Shown piece by piece: positions 42,220 through 53,030 of a stretch of 64,000 nt of DNA (its first letter is position 1; each line of letters opens with the position of its first letter). Made by a program: the position numbers and the translations under genes. Under the pieces are notes generated by a model that worked only from the letters and a program-made list of their open reading frames with translations, searched no databases and had not been told where the DNA came from. The DNA comes from Mesodorylaimus sp. YZB2_4. Lineage: Eukaryota > Nematoda > Enoplea > Dorylaimida > Dorylaimidae. Where the stretch lies: NCBI GenBank assembly GCA_030248295.1, contig JASANH010000457.1:1-64000 (forward strand), given 5' to 3'.

Positions 42220-43260
42220 TGTGGAAGATGAGGTCGAGGCAGCTAAATCTGCAGACAGAGAGGACGAGTCATACAGTGAACAACTTGACGCTGGCGAGCA
42301 AAATGAAGAGCGGCAGTGGACCTTCGAGAAAAAGATAGAGATGGTGGAGTTATACAATGCAGGTCAGGAATATCAAGGATCGCGCGGAGCGAAGGCGACC
42401 AGCGAAACGTTAGGCGGAAGACGTATGCATCAGTACAAAAGCAATATCGCGGTGTTCCAGAGGCCCAATTTTCGCGGTTCAAGAAGCCTGTGGCGAAAGG
42501 CGGTACAAGGGCTGATCAACGTGTTGATGCCATTGTGACGGAGCGGTTCGAGAGGGCAAGGACCGACACGCTGCCTGTCGATGAAACCGACTTGCGACAG
42601 TGGGCAGTGGACGCAGCATCAACTGTCGGCTTATCATCACCAGTCAGCCGTCGGTGGGTCTCCAATTGGCAGAGACGGCACGACGTTGTATCAAGAAAAG
42701 TTAGTAAAGTCTGGGCAGCGTCAAAATTACAAAAGGCGGGCGAAACTAAAGCAGCAGTAGCCGTGTTTCGACAGCAAGTGTTGGACAAATTGGGCCAATA
42801 TGATCCAAGGATGGTGCTCAGCACCAATCAAAGTAGCTTTCAATACGAGTACTACAGTGGGCGTACCCTTTCATACAAGGGCGAACATGCAACACCAATC
42901 GCTATTAAGTCGATGGCCAAAACGACCCGCTCCTACACAATAATGCCCACATTGAGCCTGACTGGCAAGCCGCAGTCGCCATTATTTTTGGTCACCCAAG
43001 AAGTCGGCGGGAAGACGGGCCCAGTGGTGAAGGAGACGTACTTTCGACCACCCAATGTGATCGTCAACTGCTCGCAGTCTGGAAAATGCCAGACTAGTTA
43101 CATCGACTTTTCACGTCTCCAATGTTTTGTCCCAAATCGTCACGAGCAACGCCTTGTTGATTCTTGACTCTTGGGGTGGCCAACAGCAGCAGGGTAGCTT
43201 CGAGAGCCTGGGCGAGTTAGGACTGGACTCAAACCAATCTGCCCCAGTACCGACTTTGTC
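42220..43260 (+). pseudogene. Pogo/Tigger-like transposase relic
   Basis: The main frame at 42316-43167 contains a CENP-B-type helix-turn-helix half (SSPVSRRWVSNWQRRH near 42640) and the start of a DDE_1 catalytic domain (LSTNQSSFQYEYYSGRTLSYKGE, where the usual Asp before QSSF reads as Asn; then KTTRSYTIMPTLSLTGK, SPLFLVTQE). After a shift near 43140 another frame gives LLILDSWGGQQ, which matches the second catalytic Asp region. The N-terminal part is in a different frame (QWTFEKKIEMVELYNAG near 42310). The rest of the domain is missing, because the sequence passes into a reversed GPCR fragment. Confidence 0.7.
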
Positions 43261-43600
43261 GGAGTAATATTGACCAGCAAAGTTGTAAAAAAAGATATAG
43301 AAACTGGACGAAGACAAAATTCGGAATATTTTCCCGATGCTAACTAGATTTGCTAAGAATTAGCTTTTTTAATATTTGATGGGTTGAGGAAAGTGTTGGG
43401 GGCGACGATGTGGCTGAATGATCCGAAGGTGATGCAGAAGGTGAGACTATGGTGTAGGTGGGCAAAGTGGACAGCTCTCGAACTGATATTAATAAATGCG
43501 ACAGATTGCAGACTATGCCATTGTTCGTACTCGTTTTGTTTGACATGACGCTGTGCTACAGCAGAATTTCTTTGGAATGAGAGAAGACAGATAAACAGTA
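43160..43600 (-). pseudogene. Truncated GPCR paralogue, reversed
   Basis: Minus-strand sequence from ATG at 43546 matches the start of the GPCR at 45771: VCNLSHLLISVREL against VCSLSLAFISVRDL, the FSHIVA..NTFL region in a shifted frame, then SSSFYIFFYNFAGQ against CSSFYIFFYNFAGQ. Homology also covers the TAGCACAG just before the start codon and ends near 43220, at the Tigger relic. Only the first two membrane segments remain and the frame is broken. Confidence 0.75.
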
Positions 43601-44114
43601 TCTCTCCCTTGGAAATCAGCAACTAACAACCTACCTCACGATCAGATCTACAGTGTCTGCATACAGCAAAATAATCTAATGTGTAATAGCTTGCGACAGG
43701 AAAAGCAGCAGGGAAACATTTCCTGAATCTCTGGCGCCTCATGAGATAAGATGATAATAAATTGACAGGTGCCCCGCTATTCCATCAAGATGAACAACTA
43801 ATTAGCCTTACATTTTCTGTGGGAGTCCAGATGGAAGCGGAACAATTTGGCCAGGTGTCACATGTCAAAGTAGCCGACCAGTTACATTGGCATATGTCAA
43901 CGTAACCATGGATAATTTTTGAAGTTAGAAAATACTTTTGACTTGATATCTGGTGGGTGGGGTCTTTACAAGAAGAAAGAAAGTACGTAGTATTCAAATA
44001 TGCAGGAACGAGAGTGAGAAAATAAGGATTTGAGCCTACCTTTTATGTTCATGTTTTACCTTATCACCAAACGCCTATGCGCACTCGAGGGTGAAGGGAC
44101 ACATTTTACACGAA

Positions 44115-44195
44115 ATGATTTACCGGCCCGCGAGTCGAACACTCGCCCGTAACTGCGCACCTGGCGTGAGAGGCGTACGCCTAACCCACCTTTGG
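44115..44195 (-). ncRNA. tRNA-like sequence, probably SINE-derived
   Basis: On the minus strand, GGTGGGTTAGGCGTACGCC resembles a D arm/A box. GCGAG-TGTTCGA-CTCGC forms a perfect 5 bp stem with a T-loop-like sequence. The acceptor ends do not pair and the anticodon arm is poor, so a working tRNA is unlikely. Confidence 0.3.
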
Positions 44196-44312
44196 CGTTA
44201 GGTATATATGGGCTTAAATGTTGGATTCTGTTGCAATGAAAAACCAGCTTAATCAGATGTATGTTTCTATGGTGAAAGCGGAACCCAAACGCAACGTTCT
44301 CCTTGAGGGACT

Positions 44313-44342
44313 TACGTGGGGAGTTCGAAAAGTTTGTAGCCT
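44313..44342. repeat. Orphan mariner-type terminal repeat
   Basis: TGGGGAGTTCGAAAAGTTTGTAGCC matches the ends of the mariner relics in the inverted-repeat arms (28107-28133, 33337-33363) and a further copy at 56517-56546. No transposase is seen beside it. Confidence 0.55.
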
Positions 44343-44570
44343 TAAAACCTTCGGCATGAGCTGCAGCAGTAAAATTTGTATTCAACACTGACACACATCC
44401 CACTAAAGCCCCTGCAAAAAATCACGCTGATAGTTACATTCACGTGTTCTTGAGATATGGTCATATAAGTGGAAGTGGGTCAGAGAAATCACAGATTTGA
44501 CAAATTTCGCGCATCACTATGTCATCAAGTTTTTAAAAAAGAAGCCCGCAGAAATTTACGCATTAACAAA

Positions 44571-45049
44571 ACGCAACAAATAAATCTGTCAAGGCACATG
44601 GTTAGCGAAATACTGGATAAAGCTCGGCGCGCTCAGCTGGTGGGCGACTAGATGGATCTGTATGGGCTGAAGTTCATGCTCATTTGGAAAAAAAAATCCC
44701 AAATTTGCCTCTTGCATCACTCATTGTCTACTCCTGCGTCCCAAACTGGCTGGTCTCCGCGTTGTGCAACTACATAGAACTAGAAGGAACTACTGTACGT
44801 GTTGTACTAGTGCGTCGCATATCATTCAACATCCTTTTATTTTTTTGGTGTTTTAAAGTGAAAAAATCAAGAATAAGAAAAATTTTCATTCTGCCACACC
44901 ATCATAAAAGTTGCCTCATGTAAAATGTCGTGTCACTTCTTTCTTCCATTTATCGTGTCACACAGTTACGTGCGCACTAAGGTTTTGCTGTCGAGCTTTA
45001 TCCAGTATTTCGCTAATCATGTGCCTTGACAGATATATTTGTTGCGTTT
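44571..45049. repeat. Inverted repeat, ~55 bp arms
   Basis: ACGCAACAAATAAATCTGTC...ATAAAGCTCG (44571-44625) is matched in reverse complement by CGAGCTTTATCCAG...GTTGCGT (44992-45049) with about three changes, leaving a loop of about 365 bp. It could be a small MITE or a local inverted duplication. Confidence 0.6.
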
Positions 45050-45770
45050 GACGCATGGCATTGAAATTGCATTATATGCCATGCGATCAGTTTAAATTTC
45101 GCGAGTACTTCTTCCCATCAAACAGCCCATATATCTCACCCCAATTGTTTGTCAGTCAGTCAACTGAGACAACAAGTTTTGTGAGTACTTCTAATAGAGC
45201 ATATAAAAAGGGAGGTCAGAAAATTCGACTGGGCAGCCGTTGGTCGGGTCTCTCAGAAACCCACTCTTAAAAATAGGCCCATGTCGTGATTATATCAAGG
45301 CGAGACAACCGGTAGACGAGCTAAGACAGCACCCTACTCTATACAAAATACTGAAGGGTCATCTTGGGAAACGGCCGAATGACCATTGTTTGATTGTATC
45401 GAAGCAGCTGTCAGCGGTCGAAATGTTCATGATGCACGCATCTCTGATGTCTGTTTGCTAGCAGTGTCTGAGGCGATGAGGATTACATTCGTGCTGGACA
45501 CCCTTTGTTCTGATCAGCTTAGTTTCAGAATAAAAAAGAAAGCGTAATTTTTCTATCCCTGCTAGCGTTGGCCACAATATTTAATTATCTTCTCCTACGG
45601 GACTCAAAATTAATAACCTCGTTTTATAATCTTTCCAGAGCTGCCAGAAATTTCCATTATGAGAAAAAGCAAAGATGGTCAACTTTCGAGCTCGTTTCCT
45701 CAATTCCGAGGTATAACTGCTTTCCGTGACTAGAAGGAACTTTTCCTCGCAGTAGCACAGTTCGTGAGTC

Positions 45771-46853
45771 ATGGCGAACACTACGACCAGTGTCATCGTC
45801 TGCAGTCTCTCACTTGCATTCATCTCAGTTCGTGACTTGTGCAATTTTATTACATACACTATTATTCCTCCTTTCTATATCATTTTTGGCTTATTCAGTC
45901 ACATTGTCGCCCTCAACACTTTCCTGAAGCCATCAAAAACTGAAAAAGCCTACGTGCAGCAAATCTATGTGAGCATTGGAAAAGTCACCCAAATTATTTG
46001 TTGTTCCAGTTTCTATATCTTCTTTTACAATTTTGCTGGCCAAGATTATTCAGGTAACATCGGCGCTGGCGTAGCTTGGTTTAGGTCCAGTTTGGTGTGT
46101 ATGTGGTACACAGCTTATATCGCTCCTATCCTCAACAGTTCGCTCACCACCGTCACCACTCTGCTGACGGCGTGCATGGCAGCGGATCGAGCTGTGGCTA
46201 TTTCGGCACCCATTTTTTACAAAAAAGCTAATAAGAAAATAGCGCACATCACTCTGTTGATTCTCTGTTGGCTCTTGGGTCTGTTTTTTAGCGTAGAGAC
46301 TGCATTCCGCTATGTCCTGTCCCAGAACGGTTCTTACTATGTATTTTTACCAAACCCGGCTTACTCTGGCAATCGATTGCTTTACATCAACTCGCAAGGG
46401 CGAAACGCTGCTCGCGCATTCGGCTTTTTAGGAATCACAGTGTTCAGCAGTATCCTCATCCACTCTTTCATGAAACGCAACAGAAACAAAATCGGGGTGT
46501 CCTCTAATCGTACCACGCAAGCCGATATAACCAAGAGGATCAACGAAAAGACCATATTTATCGTGGCTATGTTTCAATGTTCCACAGTAGCAGTCACTTC
46601 AGTCCTGCCATTCATATACAACATGTCCTTATTCGTGGCACCCGCGTTCGGAAAATGTGAAGGAGTCATGACGCCGATTGTCAGCGATCTGACGTTGCAA
46701 ATTTTGAATACATTAGAATTTTATGTGTTATACGCTACAAATGGCCGTTTTAGAAAATCCGTTCGTGAAGTGTTTAATGGCTGTTTCAGGAAAAATGGAA
46801 ACTCATCCGTTCAGGGCATTGCTGCGCGTAGTAATGCCCGAGTAAGTCAGTAA
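45771..46853 (+). CDS. Rhodopsin-type G-protein-coupled receptor
   Basis: A single-exon 360-residue membrane receptor. Seven hydrophobic stretches can be placed: about 28-50, 64-88, 122-145, 158-178, 214-233, 260-283 and 300-322. The end of TM3 has MAADRAVAIS, a DRY-box variant (Asp139-Arg140). TM7 ends in LEFYVLYATN, where NPxxY would lie. Cysteines near 110 and 296 may include the usual extracellular bridge. Residue Asn3 fits a glycosylation site, and a basic, Ser-rich tail follows. Ligand unknown; the style resembles invertebrate peptide receptors. A CTTTTCCTCGCAG acceptor lies 18 nt before the ATG, so a 5' UTR intron or trans-splice site is likely. AATAAA occurs at about 47267. No frame damage seen. 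A truncated reversed paralogue lies 2.2 kb upstream. Confidence 0.85.
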   Translation: MANTTTSVIVCSLSLAFISVRDLCNFITYTIIPPFYIIFGLFSHIVALNTFLKPSKTEKAYVQQIYVSIGKVTQIICCSSFYIFFYNFAGQDYSGNIGAGVAWFRSSLVCMWYTAYIAPILNSSLTTVTTLLTACMAADRAVAISAPIFYKKANKKIAHITLLILCWLLGLFFSVETAFRYVLSQNGSYYVFLPNPAYSGNRLLYINSQGRNAARAFGFLGITVFSSILIHSFMKRNRNKIGVSSNRTTQADITKRINEKTIFIVAMFQCSTVAVTSVLPFIYNMSLFVAPAFGKCEGVMTPIVSDLTLQILNTLEFYVLYATNGRFRKSVREVFNGCFRKNGNSSVQGIAARSNARVSQ

Positions 46854-46859
46854 AGCCCA

Positions 46860-48840
46860 GATGCTTTTTTAAAAATTTTCAAAATATCACCAGCTGGTAA
46901 TACTGTTTTACCCTTCTGTTCAAGGTTGTGAAACTTCGACATACAGTATGATTTGTTGAGTTTCGCATATGTTTTTTCAAGGATACCCAAGCACACAGCA
47001 GAATAACCAAAATACGGAGTGAACAACCCGTGTGTACCGCAAGTCCCGAGTTCAGCAGATCGTGTGTAACCTGAGAGCACTATGCTTATGCTTGTGGACA
47101 CTATGCTTGTGTTCGTGCAAGTATGCAATTACCAAATTTGAACACCAATTACACTGTCTAGATGCGTTGTTTGCCTGTTCAGTCTTAGGTTTTAATGGTT
47201 TTTTTCTAATTTTTACAGTATATGTCTAAGAAATCTTGAGGAGTCCAGTTGACAAATTTTTTTATAAATAAAACCACCTTATATGCGCTTAATATTGCTT
47301 CGATCGCTTTAGTTGTCAGGATCGTGCATAATTGTGCTGATAAGGCGAAGAACAACATTCAGTGCTGTGCATATCCATATTTATTTTGTCACGGATTCCG
47401 AAACGGTAAAAAGCTAGAAGTGAAGTAAACAGTCCGCCACAGCAGTGACTCTCCATCCTATTTAAGCCCTGGCTCTCTCGGGACTTCTTGCGCCAATGTA
47501 GGTTGCACATCTAAAGAAAGTTTTTTTTAATTAGCAACGTGGTGCCTGTAATAGGCGTGGATACACTTGTCTGCACCTATCAGTGCACTGGTTCAGGGAA
47601 CTGGTCTGCCTCTCCTAGGTCAGGGCCAGGCACGAGGCCGAGAGTGATATCGAGGCCGAGTGACTGGTTTGGTTTGCAGGAATTGGGCAGTGACCGGTAT
47701 TGAGTTCCTGGTCTGAATTGCACTTTGGGCAAGTCGGGCTGAGGACTATCAGAACCTCCGTCAGGATCGACACGTGCGGCCGCCCTCTGAGTTGTGAGCC
47801 TAAACGGCCCTAGTGTGTGGTTGACAAATAAACAATACACGAGGTGTCGTGGGCTACGTGGGTTCGTTCCTGTGGCTAAGGCCGTCCACTGGCTTGTCCT
47901 AGTTCGTCCTGGGATAGGCCAAGGATTTCATGCCTCTACCGCTTCTGTATATAAGCGCGAACTGGTCCACGCGGAGCAAGTAAACTTCACTTGACAGCCT
48001 CGAGAACAATTGATTAGTCTCTAGATCCAACTCAGGTTTCTAATGCAGTTTTTTTTCCCAAACAATTCAATACAAGTACAGGCGACTTACAAGAGAAATC
48101 GCCAATTTCACGAAATCAAAAATTGTAATTTGTTTAGGCGCAAAAAAAACTCTCTGCAAAATATCAGTCCTGTCTGGCCAGCTGTTCAGCCGTGGTCAGC
48201 GCCTAAAGTCCAGCGGAATTTTAATTCTTGAAAGGTAAGTAACTCATGCATTTAAAAAAAGCGTATGGCTCTTACCTGATTGATTTTGGTTCTCCAGCTT
48301 CGAGTTTAAGCTTCCAACACTTAAGTTTTGGGTGGTTTGCCTCAACAAACCTGAATATCCAGAAAATTTTTAAAAAGTTCGCAAAACTTCAGGCGCTAAC
48401 CTCTGCCAACCTGTTGGCGGCGGGTCCAATATTTCGCAGAGTTCTTTTACCCATTACAAGTTATGTCAAAGTCGAGTAGGCGGTTGGCGATGCTCGCCTG
48501 TTACAGTAGTTAAAGAGCCCCTAACAAGACGCCAAGAAAGCTTTTCCGAAGAATGATGTCATCGACAGCTCACAATAAGGGAAATAGCTCGATTAGTCTC
48601 GACTAGAACACACATCCTTCTTTATGATCTCCTTCCTTTTTCCCTCGAGGCTTTTTCTCTTCTTCATTAGAGTCCAAGCTCGATGTCAAGGACCTATCGG
48701 CTAAACGCTTGTAAGTCAGTCGGTCGTCGCTCAAGCGTCAGTGCCAATCACAGATTTTCGTCGAAACGACTTTGATGTTTGCTGGCTAGCATTCGTTTGC
48801 AGTAAGCAATATGCAGACTGTTTTCTTTGTTTACATTTCA
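46860..48840. other. Intergenic; promoter-like patch near 47.9 kb
   Basis: TATATAA at 47948-47954 is followed by a CACTTGACAG...GTCTCTAGATCC leader-like stretch, and the preceding 350 bp are GC-richer than their surroundings. No recognisable product follows (the frame at 48043 is short). It could be a solo LTR or SINE, but no boundaries were found. Confidence 0.35.
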
Positions 48841-48847
48841 TCTATAT

Positions 48848-49357
48848 TCACAGCATAGAAGAACACATATATATGTACAGTACATATGTTACTGGCACTT
48901 TCATTCTGTACAGCGAGGACTTCAGTAACATGTCACAAGGCTGCAGGGCTACTTTCATGCTCTGACTCCCAAGCCCATCAATCACTTTTTTCAGTCTCCT
49001 CTTTGTCACTGGGAGCTGAGGCGAATCATGCACGTACTCCGATCGCAAGCGATTAATTTCTTTCAGGCATTTTGTGTTCGCGTAGGCCAGGCTCGAGTCG
49101 AAATTCATCAGGTGCGGACCAGCCAAAGTCCTGACTCTTGATAAGGCCACGTAGGTCATGCCAGCACCAGCTTCACCATGTCCTTCAAAGATGTGGCTGC
49201 CGACATCAGCCATCACGTGCGATGCACTCATGCCTTGCGATCTGTGAATAGTTATAGTGTGGGCTGAAATCAGTGAAAACTGATTTCGATGCACATAGAT
49301 CTGTGGCATCAGCTCGAAGTTGGTCACTTTTCGAAGAAGCGTCACTTCGCCTGCCAC
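48848..49357 (-). pseudogene. Helitron-type Pif1 helicase, C-terminal end
   Basis: The minus-strand frame carries the last helicase motifs of Pif1-like enzymes: FSLISAHTITIHRSQGMSAS (the A..+TIHK/RSQG box) and TYVALSRVRTLAG (the YVALSRV box), followed by NFD and a charged tail. Pif1-like helicases of this kind occur as host Pif1 and as the C-terminal part of Helitron Rep-helicases. Nothing upstream of the first motif remains in frame. The same strand carries the front part of a Helitron protein at 63315-64000. Confidence 0.7.
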
Positions 49358-49508
49358 ATTGTGACTAAAACTTGACTCTTACACCTTCAATGATTTTCCC
49401 GCCTCTTTTCAAAACCTGAGTCATCCATCTTTTCTTTGGTCTCAGAGAGATTCTCACATGAAACAATCTAATTATAAGCAGCAAAGATGCACAGCATCAA
49501 CACGGAAT

Positions 49509-49700
49509 ATTGATCGCATTACACTACAGACTGGTTGAGGAAAATTGCAAAATGGCTGGTTCTTTGCCTGCCTTTATTGCAGACACCACCGGCTGTTAGA
49601 ATTTCCGGCTTGATATTTCAGATGGATGATACAATCCGAATTTCCGGATGGTGACCTTGCAGATCGGGTCGGGTCGAAAGGATACCTGATCCAATCGGAC
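49509..49700 (+). repeat. Dispersed repeat related to arm ends
   Basis: AATATTGATCGCATT...TTTGCCTGC...AGAATTTCCGGCTTG...GATGATACAATCCGAAT resembles, in order, the stretch at about 36880-37020 and its mirror at about 24450-24590. It is a diverged member of a short interspersed family of unknown class. Confidence 0.5.
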
Positions 49701-49802
49701 CAGGATTTGATTGCCGCAAAAATGATAGTTCTCATAGAAGACTGAAGATTAGCAAAAAAACAGCACTTCAGCTTTTTTTTAAAAAAAGTTTAAATTTGGG
49801 GG

Positions 49803-49821
49803 CCCCCCCCCCCCCCCCCCC
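49803..49821. repeat. 19-C homopolymer
   Basis: Nineteen consecutive C follow TGGGGG. Related tracts of 13 C (61384-61396) and 14 G (61973-61986) occur elsewhere in the window. Confidence 0.8.
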
Positions 49822-50670
49822 GACGCCATCAGACCTGATGAATCACCAAGCATTATTGACGATTATTTACAGTACGGGAGGTCGAACCGTACATCTGCTG
49901 TACCACAAGAGTGGCGGCGACCTACTGCAAAAAAAGAGATAAAGGCGAGACGGATGGAAGGAATGCAGCAAGAGATTCAAAAACAATACCAGCGAATGAC
50001 AGACGTTAGGAATTAAACTATGTGATGGCTAAATATTATTTCAAAACTGAGATAAAATTTTTATCTACAGTATCCATGCCTGAAAACATCAAGTCATTCG
50101 CGAAATTATGAAAAATTGTCTCGATGTTAGGCTACTAGCCTCTGAAAAAGTAAAGCGGTTGAGGGGAGGGGTTGAGTGAAATGATCTGAAAGGTCCACCG
50201 CGGAACGTTCTCTCTCATATCAATGACGCGACCAGCAATCGAGCACATACAGCTCGGGTATTTTCGGGCAGTGTTGTGCTGCACCAGGCTACGAGATGGC
50301 GAAAACAGAGAGTCCCACAGCTATCATGGACGCACTGGGTATGCGTTCGGAAAGCAAATCAGGTATCAAAGCACACCCGTTGCCTGTGGAGCGAACTCAT
50401 GCCAGCCATGCATGGCCCAAACAATAAGTCATGTACTAACCAGCCAGCTGCTGTGCATAATTAGTGACGAGACACGGGTACAAAACCAGCATGATCGCTG
50501 CTCACTGCGAGCCAATTTATCACTTACTGCGAGCGGGCCAAAAATAACTTTGCTTTCAAAAGATAAACTATTCCATAGTTATGCTTGAATGACTTCATAA
50601 TCGTCGAACATATTCGTGATGGACGGTAATCGTTTTATACCTACCTAACTGGTCTGAGCGGGGGTCCTGA
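49822..50670. other. No gene seen
   Basis: Short frames at 50223-50588 have no recognisable product. This is the presumed upstream region of the astacin gene. Confidence 0.4.
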
Positions 50671-50676
50671 TCGCTG

Positions 50677-50684
50677 TATAAATA
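50677..50684 (+). promoter_or_regulatory. TATA box of the astacin gene
   Basis: TATAAATA in a GC-richer context (GATCGCTGTATAAATAAAGAG), 179 nt upstream of the first ATG, would place transcription start near 50707-50715. Confidence 0.55.
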
Positions 50685-50862
50685 AAGAGACACGAGTAAT
50701 CCACTGAACCATCGAAATCTGATCGAAGGACGAGCAGCTCTCACTCGGCTATATTCGGTAAGCTATCTTCCGCCCGCTTTAGAAGGGCAAAGTACTTTTG
50801 GTTCACTTTGAGTTCTGCCTTTTCTGAAATAAGACCCATTTTGAAACTTGTAGCCACCAACA

Positions 50863-52576
50863 ATGAATCCCCTCATATTTTTCGCTGTGGCTGCTTTCGC
50901 ATTGGTCGCAATTTCTCTCGTCACCGCCGCACCCCCGTCGAAAAACTCAAAAGGCAATCGTCGCATTAAAACGTTCACTGAAGAAGATAAGCAAAAAATA
51001 CGCGTGAGTTTTATTGAAATGGACTATGCAGTTGGTGGCTCACTGTGGGTTGAGAGCAAACGAGCTCATTTCCAACATGATGGGTGCAATACAGCAAAAT
51101 ATTTGAATGGACGCATTTCGTTCGCCCAGAATTTCGTATTCCCATTTAATGCAGGACCCAAATGCACGATTCTTTCAACTATGAGTTTGTAGTCGCCAGC
51201 AGCATGCCCACGTAAAGAAATGAAGATTTTGAAGGGTTGGGAAACGGGATGATGATGACAATTAATGAAAGATAGGATTTTAAAGGGGTCCCACCGACAG
51301 GGTACAAAAGATTATCACAGTATAAGCGATTTTTGATATTAGCGAGTCTCAGAAAGCCTGGGGAACTACCCTTTTTCTGAACCCACGCAGGTCAGGCTTG
51401 TCAGGGCGTTTGTTTTTTAATGGCTATAAACAGCGTCACAGCATAAAAACTATGTAAAGTGAGACTTATTTTAAGGAAACATGTCAAAAAGGGAAAGACA
51501 AATGCAAAGGGCAGTCGATGGCGAGCAAGCAAAAACGAAAGCATCTGAAGGACGACTTGGTTGGAATGTGGAAACGAGCCAAGCCTGGTGGTGCCAGCGA
51601 CACAGAAATTGAAGCTCAGGTGGAAGCGCAACTGCAAAAAATTCAAGAACTGAAGGTAAAGTGGTACCAAAGCGAGGGCCTGGGCGACATTGAGCCAGCC
51701 GACGACGGACTTTGGGAAGGCGATATTATTTTGTCTTTGAAGCAAGCCGAAGCTGCGATCGCAGAGTTGGAAAACGAAATGGCTGGCGCGAGAAAGAAAC
51801 GCGGGGCCGCTGTGTTTTTTGAGCCACTACTAACTGATAGATGGAATAATGCCATGTGGCCGCAGCCGATCCGCTGGAACGTGAATGGTTCATTCAACAG
51901 CCAGGAGCAACAAGCGATGGCAGACGCCCTGAAAGAACTCGAGACTGCCGTCGGCTGCATTAAGTTCGAAAAAGTCTCTGAAAAAAGTTCCACGTCCTAC
52001 ACAGTGCTGCTAGTGGAGGTGCTGACGGCGTACTGTGGTGGAAGAAGTGCAATAGGAATGGCCTATGACAACTGGCAACCACTAGAAATGTCTCGATCCA
52101 GCTGCACGACGATGGAACGATGGAAATCAACGTTCACGCACGAAGTCATTCACGCGCTCGGAACTTGGCACGAGCACGTGCGGGAAGATCGCGATAAATT
52201 TGTGAAGATATTCCCTGAAAACATTTTAAAACAGTACCTTCATAACTACCAAATACAGACTGCCTCAACTTCTTATGGCGTGGCCTACAATGTCAAATCG
52301 ATTATGCATTACGAGACTCAATCACCCATCAAGCCGGATGTTCTGACAATCGACGGACAAGTAATACCGCGTGCACTTAATATTCAACCATCGGATATTC
52401 TCCAGTTGAAACGCACGCTCTGCTCCCCGGCGACATGCGTGGACAAGTATCGCGATTGTGGATACAACGCCACTGTACTCGGATCTTGCAGCGATGACTT
52501 GAACGGGGAGCAGTTCAGCCAAGACTGCAAGAAATCGTGCGGTGGGTGTGACAGCTTGTTCAAGACAGGAATATGA
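50863..52576 (+). CDS. Secreted astacin metalloprotease with ShK domain
   Basis: Best model: exon 50863-51003, intron 51004-51475 (GTGAGT...TTATTTTAAG, phase 0), exon 51476-52576, giving 413 residues. Exon 1 encodes a signal peptide (LIFFAVAAFALVAISLVTAA) and a basic stretch. The propeptide is charged and helical and ends at a dibasic ARKKR site. Numbered from Met at 51518, the catalytic domain spans about 97-305: zinc site HEVIHALGTWHEHVREDRD (His208, His212, His218, Glu209) and Met-turn SIMHY at 261-265. The C-terminal ShK module (307-344) has six cysteines (CVDKYRDCG...CKKSCGGC). All catalytic residues are intact. Such enzymes act outside the cell on proteins. The 51475 acceptor is chosen for its pyrimidine tract; 51514 is also in phase. 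Confidence 0.88.
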
Positions 52577-52752
52577 TATGGGTGAGGTACAACAAGGAAA
52601 TCGCTCTCTGCAATTTTTCACCCTTTTTTTATATTGGTGTTGGTTTAAATGTCAGGATATTCATTGTGATAGGTGATATTTTGTGTGGTCGGTAATGGGA
52701 TGGTCAATTGCGCACATAAACCGTTACTACGAGTTATAGAACGTTTTTTAGA

Positions 52753-52758
52753 AATAAA
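52753..52758 (+). terminator. Poly(A) signal of the astacin gene
   Basis: AATAAA lies 177 nt after the stop codon, in an AT-rich context. Confidence 0.5.
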
Positions 52759-52885
52759 ATGCAAGAAAATAGAAACAAGTGTGCGAGAGTTTTGAGTTTT
52801 GCACGTTGCACGGTTTGTCAGTCATGTCATGTGAAGAGATCGTCAGCAAACCTTTATTTATCTCAGTTCGAGACCTTTTTAATTA

Positions 52886-53030
52886 CAGTGGGCAAGTATA
52901 GTGAATGTGGAAACAACGCCAATGTACTCGACTATTGCAATGATGAGTCTGCTGGGGAGCAGTTCAGCAAAGATTGCAAGAAGTCGTGCAGTGAGTGCGA
53001 CAGTTTGTTCAATACGGGAATGAAGTATAA
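52886..53030 (+). pseudogene. Duplicated ShK exon
   Basis: After an acceptor-like TTTTTAATTACAG, this stretch encodes a second ShK-like module (KYSECGNNANVLDYC, EQFSKDCKKSCSEC) closely matching the one ending the astacin (KYRDCGYNATVLGSC, EQFSQDCKKSCGGC). Similarity continues past the module into the flank (GATATTCGT...GGTG), so a segment of about 200-250 bp was duplicated in tandem. It lies beyond the first gene's stop and poly(A) signal and is probably not used, unless an alternative terminal exon is spliced in. Confidence 0.7.

Noticed and set aside
47580-47994. SINE or solo LTR around the 47948 TATA box
   Set aside because: A- and B-box-like words are in poor order and no terminal repeats or target duplication could be found.
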